From Cristatella mucedo (Eukaryota > Bryozoa > Phylactolaemata > Cristatellidae): a DNA stretch of 64,000 nt. The stretch is taken from the NCBI GenBank assembly GCA_009760855.2, contig WPIO01000029.1:3681001-3745000 (forward strand), read 5' to 3'. Positions 33,372 to 43,833 of the stretch are shown here, piece after piece. Within the stretch, counting starts at the first letter, position 1. Every line of letters begins with the position of its first letter. Both the position numbers and the translations under genes were made by a program. The notes beneath the pieces are model-generated. The model searched no databases. It was not told the origin of the DNA and saw only the letters and a program-made list of their open reading frames with translations.

Positions 33372-34390
33372 TCGCTGCATCTCCGCTTGTAACACCACCA
33401 AGCCACAAAGATTATGTGTGTTACGCAGGAGAGTTTTGTATAGCGCACTCACACCCTAAGCGGCTTTAGGTACGCAATCGGTAACCAACAGACTTCATCT
33501 CACATGAGAAAGACAAAGTGGGGAGCATAGCAGAGTCAGGAGAGCAGTTGAGATAGTGAGTAGCATGGAAGTAGTAGCTCAGGAAGGCTGGAAAAGATGT
33601 GCCATAGTCGGCAGCAGAAGAATAGCTTTCGTTGCGGAGGAATAATAAAAGTGAGCTCCACAATCCAGGACCTGAGAGCAAAAGCTATTGACGCCAACGG
33701 TCTTTAAGCAGAGGAATGGAATGGCTAATTTATTTTCCATATAGGATTTGAAGGCAAAAGGAGGGTGAAACTGGTGTAGCAGTTCAGCCAGTTATGAAAG
33801 AACCAATCAGTGGTGGGCCTTGTGGGTCAGCGTAAGGACTTCGCTCTGTATCCATGGGTCAACTGGCAGCCATCCTAGCTCTTTAGAAAAGGAGACGAAT
33901 GGTCAAACCGCTAGGATTTGTAAACTAGCTTTGCAGCCATATTCATTGCCAGCTGAAGTGGCCCTAGTGGCTTTTTGCGGTAGCCCAGCCAAAAGCGAAT
34001 AACAATAATCTGGCAGAGACAGAACTACAGAATTAGTTAAATTGTTTGCAAGTCACCGTGAACGGCAATTACTAATCTTACGTGTGAATCTAACGTGATG
34101 GCTTGCTGTGGAAGCAGTCTTTTTGACGACGGTTTCAATATTTATGTGACAGTAGAAGACGACGCCTGAATTCCGAGCATAATGTGATGGTCGCATGACA
34201 GGATTCCTATAATGAGAGTTAAGCCTTCTAGTCCAGCCACACGGATGGGTTGTCCTACAAGTAGCAGTTCCGTTTTATCGTCGTTTAGTTTAAGGAAATT
34301 TGCTGCTCATCCAGGATCGAATGTCTGCAAAGCAAGCATTCATTTTATCAGTCGATGCAGCAGAATTTGACAGCTTAAGTGATACAAGCA
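33372..34390 (-). mobile_element. Family-B LINE, longest C-terminal copy
   Basis: Minus strand: SKFPKLNDDKTELLLVGQPI at about 34,310, LAMNMAAKLVYKS, RPTTDWFFHNWL (matching [15 protein letters not shown] positions), WIVELTFIIPPQRKLF, LPCYSLSQLLS and the 3' UTR to 33,372 (ACATAATCTTTGTGGCTTGG). It is about 1 kb with many frameshifts and defines the C-terminal half of family B. Confidence 0.75.
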
Positions 34391-34545
34391 GAATCCGACG
34401 GTTTAAACGACAGATATATCCGGTCGCTGTGTTCGAGTCTTGCAGTGGTAATTCATGACCCCACACAAAGAGTGCTAGCCGCTGAGGCTCGGGTGCCGCT
34501 CTGTAAATGACGCTGTTGAATCAGCCAATCTATACGTTGCTTATG
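34391..34545 (+). mobile_element. tRNA-derived SINE, family S1 (diverged)
   Basis: A B-box-like GTGTTCGAGTCTTGCAGTGG at about 34,430 and the 3' part AAATGACGCTGTTGAATCAG at about 34,505, as in the other S1 copies. It directly abuts the 5' end of the family-B fragment. Confidence 0.55.
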
Positions 34546-34699
34546 CGGCCGCAATGCTTTATTAAGGCAACCACGAGCGCAACGCAGCTGAATGGGAGGA
34601 TCGCTAGCCGAATTGCTGCGATTAGTGTATGTTACGTCACGCCCACTTACCCGGTAGTAGAGCTGATTTTAAAAGCCGAAGGACTCAAGAAAGGCTTTA

Positions 34700-35065
34700 A
34701 TTGTCTCTCTCAAGAGACAGACTTAGAGCTGCAGCTCTCAACGAGTGCATGCGTAACGCTTCTCTTACTTCCCTCTGCTGCTCCGTAGGCTGCTCGAGAC
34801 ATGCAGCCCGAGTCCGCCAGCCGGCCGAAGGCGCGCTGCCAGTCAAAAAGGCTCTCCCATCCCCCTCTGAAAAAATTAGCGTTACTAATTTTCTGAAAGC
34901 CTTATGCTCTGCGTCGAAGGCATGGCGCCTGGAAGCTTTCTTACGTCCATCTGTCGAGATATTTCTCTCCTCATCCGGAGAGCCTGACGTCTCGCCTCGA
35001 AGGCTCGCCGCAAAGACAAGTTTTCATGTAGCCCCGTCTACACTTCGCACCGCCTCCACGCTTCT
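34700..35065 (-). CDS. Candidate minus-strand exons, perhaps TOPBP1 linker
   Basis: A G+C-rich patch free of recognisable repeats. Minus strand: acceptor gtgtag, then an open stretch with LHENLSLRRAFEARRQALRM and RREISRQMD before gtaaga at about 34,950. A second stretch follows acceptor ttttttcag (about 34,868) with GGWESLFDWQRAFGRLADSG and ends before gtaaga at about 34,767. The second ends in phase 1, which fits the 29,580 exon. The two stretches do not join to each other in phase. The basic/hydrophobic helix RRAFEARRQALR recalls the linker helix preceding the C-terminal BRCTs of vertebrate TOPBP1, but the resemblance is weak. Confidence 0.3.
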
Positions 35066-35194
35066 TAACCGTTCGAAAAAAGTGGGTGGGCGCATTCTTT
35101 TTAGGGGCTTCGGCGCCGCTCCGCAACCGTCTTCAGTATTGCCCTAAACGAAGTCGCTATCTCCCTTTTTGATAGCCTGAGGCTTTGCGACAAT

Positions 35195-35415
35195 GCACCA
35201 ATATGGGCTTATGCGTGCTGACACTGCGTCTGCTGCAATTAGCCATATCTACATGTTGACCCTGTGCACGTCACATCTACGAATGTCGTGCTTGATGACA
35301 TCGCGAATGTTACAGTAATCATTTGGTCATGCTTTACTGCATATGTAAACTGCCTAGAAAGATATTTAGTTCTCTGAGGGCACTTTACAAATGTATCATT
35401 ATTCTTATTAAAGGC
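35195..35415 (+). mobile_element. L2 LINE 3' UTR and tail
   Basis: GGGCTTATGCGTGCTGACAC, ACCCTGTGCACGTCACATCT, stem TGTAAACTGCCTAGAAAGAT / GAGGGCACTTTACA, ATT-type tail. Confidence 0.75.
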
Positions 35416-36114
35416 ACACCGCCTGGCAGCCTTCCTATATTGCCTCAAGCGAATGAGCCCATTAGTCTCTGTAAAATAGTATCGCTACGCTAACAAAAAT
35501 TAAAAACCCTGTGGTAAGTGGCTAAAAAAATATCCAAAAATGAACAAAAATAAAAAACCCTGGGTTTGTGCCCACCGAAAGCCCGTGATCCCTGCTTTTT
35601 TAGTCCCATCTTAAATAGGGGCGTATATAACTGCCGCTCTGCAAACAGATGACCTCTCCCAGGACCCTCGATACCACAGAGAAGGGGACCCGGCTTTGCC
35701 ATTGGGCGGGGGGGGGGGGGGGGGGAGCTCAAGGGGATGCAGGCGAGCGGCTATTCGTTTCGCTCAAGAGGTGAGTGGGAGCGTTACAGCCCCTACTAGC
35801 CCTCTGCCTATGGGCTTACGGTCACTAACGATATCGTGCAGTATCCCCAGTAAAGAAAGTGCTTTTTCGTTTGAGATTATACATTTGATCCTATGGGTAG
35901 TGGATCATAGAAGAGTTTAGGCAATTGTGCTCACTCTGCTTTAGAGAGCCCTACACCAAAAAAAACACCAAAAAACTTCGCTCCTCATCGCAGTACTAGA
36001 TCTTCGCCGACGGGGGATTAAGGCCGGCGAAGCTCGCGCCTCGAAGCTTGGCTAAGGATTCGCAGACGCTGCCTAGATTCACCCAGGCTGGCCGACAGTA
36101 GCCGAACAGGTCAG
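35416..36114. other. No gene recognised; 18-bp G run
   Basis: G run at 35,708-35,725. Minus-strand frames here (for example PLLCGIEGPGRGHLFAERQL) match nothing I know. Another G+C-rich patch lies at 36,000-36,110. Confidence 0.3.
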
Positions 36115-36846
36115 CTATAAAGAGCATCCACACACTGCTGTAACTCACTGCTGGCTGGTCTGCCGGCCTGTGCAATCAGGCAGGCGCTCACAGCTGGTGC
36201 ACAACTCTGCAGCTAGGTTCTTCTGTCGTAAGTGTCACAGTTGCCACATCACACCACTTCTCGCCGACCTGCACTGGCTCCCAGCCATGCAACGCATCGA
36301 CTTCAAGGTTTTGTCACTAACTTTTAGGTCCCTTCATTCTCTAAATTAGGCCTACCTATCAGATCTACTTCCTCAACAGGCTAAGCATCGTACCACCCGC
36401 TTTTCGGAATCTAATGGCTTACATATACTCATACAAACCTCAAATCCTTTGGAGACCACGCCTTTAGTTCTTATACTCCCAAAGCCTGGAACTCATTCCC
36501 GACTTAAGTCACGACATCTCCTGACTTGACCACATTAAAAAAAAAAATAAAAACCCATCTATTTAGGAAAGCATTTAGTGAGTCCCAATAATTCGATCTT
36601 TGTGTACTTATTTTTTTTTAAAAATTTTTTTATGGGTGGTGACACTGTACATGCTGCCACTAACCTTACTTGCATGTTGACCCCGTGCATGGCACCCCTA
36701 ACGATGTTATTCTTGTTGTTTATTTAACGTGCTACCACTAACCACTCAATCGTGGTTTATTTGCAGCAAATGTAAAGTGCCTAGAAAGAGATTGAGTTCT
36801 CTGAGGTTCCTATATCAAACGTTTTGTTATTATTATTATTAATATA
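36115..36846 (+). mobile_element. L2 LINE 3' third
   Basis: Begins near LLAGLPACAIR, then VATSHHFSPTCTGSQP (shifted), AYLSDLLPQQAKHRTTRFSE and SYTPKAWNSFPT. The UTR is complete with stem (ATGTAAAGTGCCTAGAAAGA / GAGGTTCCTATATC) and (ATT)n. Confidence 0.8.
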
Positions 36847-37319
36847 AGTCCACGTCATTAGCACAGAGCGGTCTATTCGACAGCCACTGAGGGCTACCGG
36901 TGTCCAAAATAGGTCATAGCTTACAAGTTACTTCGAAGCTCAAGGCATAACTGACTTAATATACATGAGTTAGACTTTTTATGCCACCTAACTATGGATA
37001 ATCAGATAACCAGTGTTAATCATTATAATCAAAGCACCACGACAGTACCTTGCAGAATTAATCTGGCAGATTTCGCTTTTAAAAATTTCTAATTATTTCA
37101 TATACAAGGTTCATTTGCCGTACGCTGTCTTGAACGGAGGGGATCTTTCGGAGGCTGGAGACAGAATGGCACCCCAGCATAGGACAAATGGCAACCAGCA
37201 AAAACGCTCCTAGTCAAATTGAAACCTAAAAGAAAAATACGAATAGCCTAACTCTTCCCTAACAAGAAACAAGCCGTGCATTTGGATGTCCGCGTCTTTT
37301 TAGTCGCGTTTGTCAATAC
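36847..37319. other. Spacer upstream of POLR1B
   Basis: No repeat recognised. If the minus-strand start at 37,433 is real, this is its first intron. Confidence 0.35.
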
Positions 37320-37433
37320 TTGCAAGTCATCACGAGCAACATCTGAGCATAGGGCGGATGAATGGGTGGGGCTCTTGAAGCGGATGTAGACTAATCGAGG
37401 TAGCGATTCCTCTTTCATGTATATCGCGGCCAT
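37320..37433 (-). CDS. Candidate first exon of the TOPBP1-like gene
   Basis: Minus strand: ATG (context CACATGG) with an in-frame TAG six bases upstream, 38 codons, then CAA|gtattg. It encodes MAAIYMKEESLPRLVYIRFK then SPTHSSALCSDVARDDLQ. A short hydrophobic strand followed by a polar stretch is what TOPBP1 proteins have before their first BRCT domain. The similarity is impressionistic and no second exon was found, so the assignment rests on strand, position and splice signals. Confidence 0.35.
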
Positions 37434-37464
37434 GTGCTAGAGCTTTGCCCTTGGCTCTGTGAAC
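37434..37464. promoter_or_regulatory. Possible bidirectional promoter core
   Basis: Only 31 bp separate two divergent ATGs. The palindrome CTAG at 37,437-37,440 supplies an in-frame TAG upstream of each ATG, so both are the first Met of their frames. If both genes are real, transcription must start inside the other's first exon or the 5' leaders must overlap. No TATA box is visible. Confidence 0.3.
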
Positions 37465-37542
37465 ATGCCGGAGCAGTTCACCCCATCGTTAAGGCATTTA
37501 ACCCAGGCCGGATATGGTAATCCGAAGGAAGCTCAGCTACCG
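37465..37542 (+). CDS. POLR1B: POLR1B exon 1 (start codon)
   Basis: 26 codons from ATG to CCG, then gtatgc. [20 protein letters not shown] matches the family N-terminus (PSLKHLT..YG.P). It ends in phase 0 and joins [14 protein letters not shown] of exon 2. Confidence 0.85.
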
Positions 37543-38525
37543 GTATGCGCGGTCTAGCGCGTGAATTTCTATGCCCGTCTTCGCCCATACGCTCCTGCTC
37601 TCTCGTTGGGCGTACCCACCGCTGTTTCCGTGTGCATACTTTCTCATGGCTTTCTCATGATCATGCAATGGCATCACTATTATGACTGTCACCTGGTTAT
37701 TGTGTTAGAGCTGGGTCTTGTTTATTTATGTGGCATCAATCTCCGTGATGCCTCTACTAGTATTGGTAGCACGTCGTAGAGCGTGTAGCGAATTCAAGCT
37801 GCCGAGTCCGCTGTCTCGATTTTGGGCGAAGTCGTTTGCACGACCGATTGCCTAAACAAGCTCTTTTAACAAAATAACTGCGCCTTTCCCATTGCTTAAA
37901 AGTCACATGGCATCAGCTGAGGCATGTTGTTGCCTTTGTTAATGTAATGCCTAGCTCATATCCTGGCTGTTCGTAATAGACGTGGACTCTTGTAGTGGTC
38001 AATCCCCCTTTTGCAAGCTAATAATGCTTCATATAAGTTTTTTCTAGGAATTAGTAGCTAGTAGGGCCTCAACGCTGGCCGTGCTTGCAAATGTCAAGTC
38101 AGAATGTGTGACTTCCGGTTGGAAGATTTGCATTCCTTGCCATACAAGCTGTGACATTTTTCGAGATGTAACAATGCAAATTTCAGATTGAGTAGTTATT
38201 CGTTTTAACCGCTCTCTTTCGATGGGTACAATATCATGCCTACATTTTTAAGAACCATCATACGCTTTTTTGGTTGAGTACACGCAGACAATCTTCATCG
38301 TTTCGGTCAGGCATGCAGTTTTTCGCTTGATCTACGGCGAAGCAGCTGAGAAAATTCGTGTTATGAGCACAGTCTCTCGTTCCTGGACTGGGATTCATAA
38401 TCTCAATAGATTGTAGCTCACCCGCATGTACGGAATGCAGAGGGGGAGAGAGAAGAAAGAGAGAGAGCAAGAGGGAGGGAGAGAGGGAAGAAAGAGAGAG
38501 AGCAAGAGGGAGAGAGAGCAAGAGG

Positions 38526-38624
<99 letters not shown>

Positions 38625-39000
38625 AAAAGAGAAAGACAGAGAGAGAGACAGACAGATGGAGAGAGAGAGAGACAAGAGAGGGAGAGAGAGAGAGAGAGAG
38701 GGAGAGCAAGAGAGAAAAGCATAAAGCAGTTCTGAATGTTTCATTCCTTTTGCTCAGCCTTTCCTTCTTTCTCTGGCATCATCTATTTCACATTCGTCCT
38801 TTCTTTTTGGTATTTGTTTTCTCATTCTACTTTTGTCTCTCACTCATTCTCTATTGTCTCTGTCAATGCTTCTCTCTTTCTGTTGTTCTGTTTCGGCCAG
38901 TCTGTCAGTATCTGTTGCTGTCTCATTCTCCGTTTCTCTTTCTCTCACAGCCTGTCTTGTCTATCTTTATTTTTTGGTCTCCCTCTCCCCTTATTCCCTG

Positions 39001-39075
<75 letters not shown>

Positions 39076-42000
39076 CATACACACATATATATATCTGCTA
39101 TTCTCATTAATTTTCTGTTGCTGTCTTTCGTACTTCATTTACCTTAATGTGTTTGTCTATGTCAATTTTGCTTCTCTCCCCTTCCATTTCCGTCTTTCTC
39201 GGTGATTTTTTGATCTCTTTCTGTCTTATTTTCTCACTCCGTCTCATTCATTGTTAAGTACAAGCAAGAATTCGAAGCAAACAGAAAAACTATGTATTTG
39301 AGGCAAGTCTTCGCCATCATACAGCTTGACGAATCATCGACACCGTGTGCTCTTAGCTGCCCCAACATAACGAAATATGGTAGTTAAAAGAAATTGGCTG
39401 GAATGACAGCTGCAGCTTATATGGCAAATGATAAGTATTAAGAGTTAATATTGCTGGCTATGAAGCCTTTTATTTTGGCACGGTGCTCTTCGTAAAAGCT
39501 ACTGAAACTGTTGCCACTGATTGTTTACTATTGATGTATCACATAAACAGTATGTCTGATTGAGAGACATTTGGTTCTGAATGACAGCCTATTTCCTGAA
39601 CACTGATCAAACGGAACTCATTCATAGGAAACCCTAAGCATAAGACTGGAATAAGAAGCTTTATCCTTGCACTTGGTGTTGCCGTAATGCGACCAAATCA
39701 TCAAGTGCTCTTAATTATTGTGTCCTATGAAAAGTGTCCTTTTTCATGACTGCTTGGCGTCTACAGTTTTTACCCAAGAGGACTGCCTCCAAAGCTAGCC
39801 ATCATGTTCGATCCCCATCCTGGATTAGGAGCTACTTAGTGGCAATAGAGACACGGCAGTGGCTGGTTAATGACTAGCTCCCTCGATATCTCGATAGACG
39901 TGACTACTGTAAGTCATTGTTAGCTGGATTACCAAAACAAAGCTATCAAGCCTCTACATCTGGCGATGAATGTGGCTACAAGGCTTGTCTCTAAATCCAA
40001 GAAATGTAGTCACATGTCTCGTTTGCTAAAGCAGCTGCAATGACTCCTAGTTGATGATAAAAACAATAAATAACCCCCTTAGAGAACTCAATCTCTTTCT
40101 AGGCCATTTACAGATGCTGTATAGAAAGCATTACCAGATGATTGGTGGTAACATCCGAAAGCAGCAGGCACAGTGTAAGCAGGTACATGCACACGTAGGA
40201 CGAATTGCAAAGACTCGCCTAATGCTGTGATAAACAGGTGCGTTTTAAGTTTCTTTTTAATGTCACGTCAGAGGACGTTGTGATGTGCATCGGTAGTTAG
40301 TTCCAGGTTTTGGGAGCATAGGAACTAAAGGCACGGTTTTGACGTTCGTAAGGCTAAATGATTTGAGTCAGAACGGCTGTTTTATGATGAGTTGAATGCG
40401 GGGCTGATGTAGTCGTCTAATGAAAGGTCACTTTAAAGCAGGATGCCTAAATTACATGCAGATTCAAAAGGACATATACTAGCGGAGCCGATTTGAGTGT
40501 TGGGTTTTTCCAATTTCCGAATCACACTTGGTTTGCCCATAACTAGTCGGTTGGTTTTGTTGCCATTAAATTTAAGAAAGTTTGCTGCTATCCATGTACG
40601 GATGTCATCAATACATCAGCAAGGGTTTGTGGAGAATTCGACGTGCTCGAGGGCTGGGAGGGATCAAAGCAAAGGTACAGCTGAGTGTCGTCTGCATAGA
40701 AGTAAAAGTTTAGATTGTGCTTGGCGATCACATCGGCGAGAGGGAGACTATAAACTGTGAAACGAAGTGGACCAAGCACAAAGCCCTGAGTTACCCATCA
40801 CTTACGTGGTTCCTCGGATGATGTTGTCCATTCACATCTATATTCTGGAGTCTCCCACTGAGATAGGACCTGAGCCATTGTAGTGCAGTGCCAGTGATGC
40901 CCAGGCGAGATTCGAGACGCTCAAGAAGGACATGGGTGATCAATAGTTTCGGATGCGGCCGAAAGATCAAGCAGAAAAAGCAGAGAAATTTGACCCAAGT
41001 CTGCATTATTGAGAAGGTCGTTATACACCCTAAGAAATGCTGATTGTCAAGTTATTAGCACTAAACCGAGACTGGAACTTATTTGCTAGGTTTGAGGTCT
41101 CAATATTATGAGTTTATATGGTCTGCCACAACTCGTTTCAGTGTCTTTGATAGGAACCGAAGAAGGGAGACTGGAAGAAGCTGCTCAAGTCGTCATGGTC
41201 TAGCATTGCTTTCTCAACTAGTGACCTCACAACAGCCTTTTGAAAGGTGCAGGGACATGACCTGAGGCTAAGGACATATTTATTATGTTAGTAATGCATA
41301 AATATTAGCAGCAGATCAAAGCATTGTAGAAGTAGGACAGTGGAAATAGAGTCTAGAGGACAAGTAGTCTTCTTTGACTGGGAGATGAAAGTCAGGATAA
41401 GGTCAGTCGTGGCCTCCTTGAATGAAGACATCGATGTAGTGTATGGAATTAATGGACAGCAGTTCGGTGTTGATGTAATTGAGGGGCTAGAGTCCAGAGG
41501 GGATGCTGCAACTTTAGGGATAGACACCCTGATCTTGTCTATCTTGCTGACTAAAAAGCTTGAGAGGCGATCGGCAGGGTCACCACAAAGATCACTAGGT
41601 AAGGATCAACCAGGCGCATAGCAAAATTCTTAATCTGATTCCAAGGCTTGCCGTGGCTTGGCTCGTTCATACCTAGCTGGATTGCTGCAGTAATTTTTTA
41701 TTGGTCAATACAAACAAGCAGGGTAAGAGTCGTTAAGGCAGTTCTGCCACTACGCAAGTAAGGCTGTTGAATCAGCTGACCTTTACTATTTTAATAGGTT
41801 CAACCTACTCTTGCCCTCAGGTCCTGTCTGGACTTCAAATGAGCTATACGGTTTTTCCTCCTGAATATTGTTTGTTGGTAACATAAACTTTTGCTTTGCA
41901 GGTCCTAGGCTATGAAACTCACTTCCACAATTTTTATGTACGATATCTCCTGCTGCCGATCATAGCACTTCCTTTCCAGCTATCCTGCAGTTCTGGTTCT

Positions 42001-43768
42001 TTCAATGCTACTAACTTGTTCGACTGTACTCCCGACTCAGCTATACTTCTCACTTTCTCTTTGTTGAATGAGATGAGGTCTGTTGGCAAATGCATGTGCA
42101 TAGAAAGCTGCCAGGGCTTTTCGTGGGCTGTGGAAAACTCCAGTGTAACACCAACTTAGTCTTTGCAACTTAAGGAGTTATAGCTGAAGAGACGTAGTAA
42201 CATCATTGAAATTGTTGACTTAGCCTCTCGTTCGTGACGTGGTCATGCTGATGGTATACTGTGTCGAGTAATCTATTACAAACTATTTGTTGTCTTTAGG
42301 CATTACAGGAACTGACCAGACCTCACATAGACTCGTTTAACTATGTTTTACAAGAGGGCTTGAGATGTGCCGTACAAGTAAGTGAGATCATGTTGCTGGT
42401 CAGCGAAACCTTGGCTGTTCTGTATATTGCATGCATATGCTTTAGCACGTTTGCTCGGTCTCTTCAATGGATTGAAAAATTCTTATGCTCAGCTGTTAGG
42501 CATGTCAGTGTTTAAAGTGGCCATATACTTGAGAAACATTAAGCTATCATTCCCACCAGTTTTGCATAAATCTGGATATCGAAATACAAGAGATTAGATA
42601 TGCCCGGTGGCTTTCTAGACTGGTTCAGGTGATTAAACCAGACTAATGATTTGGGGAATGAAGTCGCATGTGACATTACTCGCGGTCTATCTACAATGGG
42701 AAGGAAGTCAAGGAAATACAAGGAAATACTTTGGGCCCTGAGTGTAGATGTTGGATGGATATCGGGCTGTGTTGAGCATGCAGGTTGAGAGGTACAAGTA
42801 TATACTGTAGGTGTAACTGATTGTTGCTATTGAAGTTGGCATGCTAGTCCGGCCTTGTTTACTAGCCGCGAGTAATTGGGATGAGATCTGGCATGTGTAA
42901 AAACTGTTGCTGCTCCATGAAGCTCTTGCTGTGAGCTCTGCTATTTTTTTATGTCTGAAACGATTTTGGTGTTTTCTAGTATATGAAGCCGTGCCAGTTT
43001 GCTCTGCCAAATGGTCAGCGGGTCACCATCAGCATAGTGGTAAGCTTTCTTATATTAACCTCATATGTGACACAGGAAAGTGCTGTTTGTTTGCTCTGAA
43101 GACAGCATGGTTATTGTAGGATGCCACCATTGGCGTGCCGAAAGTTTCGTCATTGAACTGCCTTGCAAAAACGCTGAAAGTGTATCCTGCTGAGGTACGT
43201 CTGTTTTTGCACGTGTGCAGCATTATCAAATCAACTGCCAGAAAAAGCTTGCGCAGATAGTGCTGTGCTTTTAGTTCCCGGATCATTCAGAACGTGAGCC
43301 CATAACATTCGAAGACACTGCCACTGTCTGCCGATGATCCTGCTTTGCTGAGACTGCATTGTCACAACCAAAGCAGTCGTAAATCACTAAGACCCCCCTG
43401 AGTACTGTGTCTGACACTAGCTAATAGATTGTCTGTTGCAAAGGAAATGTTATGTGATGTTTCCTAGATGTATGCTTATGTCACTTTTGCCCTTCTTTGC
43501 CCTTCTCTCTACATGTCCCACTATGTCCACTCATCTGCCCCTCTCGTTTCTATCCCTTAATCTCCACCCTTTGCCCGCCTGTCTACTGTCTGTCTGCTGT
43601 TTTTATCTTATTTTACCACACTCCGTCTGTCTTTCTCTTCTCTTTTTTTCTTCCATTTTTTCTCTTTGGCACAGTTGCGCACAAACACTCAGACACATAT
43701 GCAAATAAAGATGCACACACATCAAGTCACACCTACACAGACAGACATGCGCACATATAAAGATGCAC

Positions 43769-43833
<65 letters not shown>

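Noticed and set aside
34701-35147. 148-codon open frame (+)
   Set aside because: No recognisable domain; the minus strand of the same DNA has exon-like features instead. Not called as a gene.
38426-39205. 259-codon open frame (+)
   Set aside because: Its translation is Arg-Glu repeats from (GA)n followed by Ser-Leu/Tyr-Ile repeats from (CT)n and (AT)n. It is an artefact of simple repeats in POLR1B intron 1.
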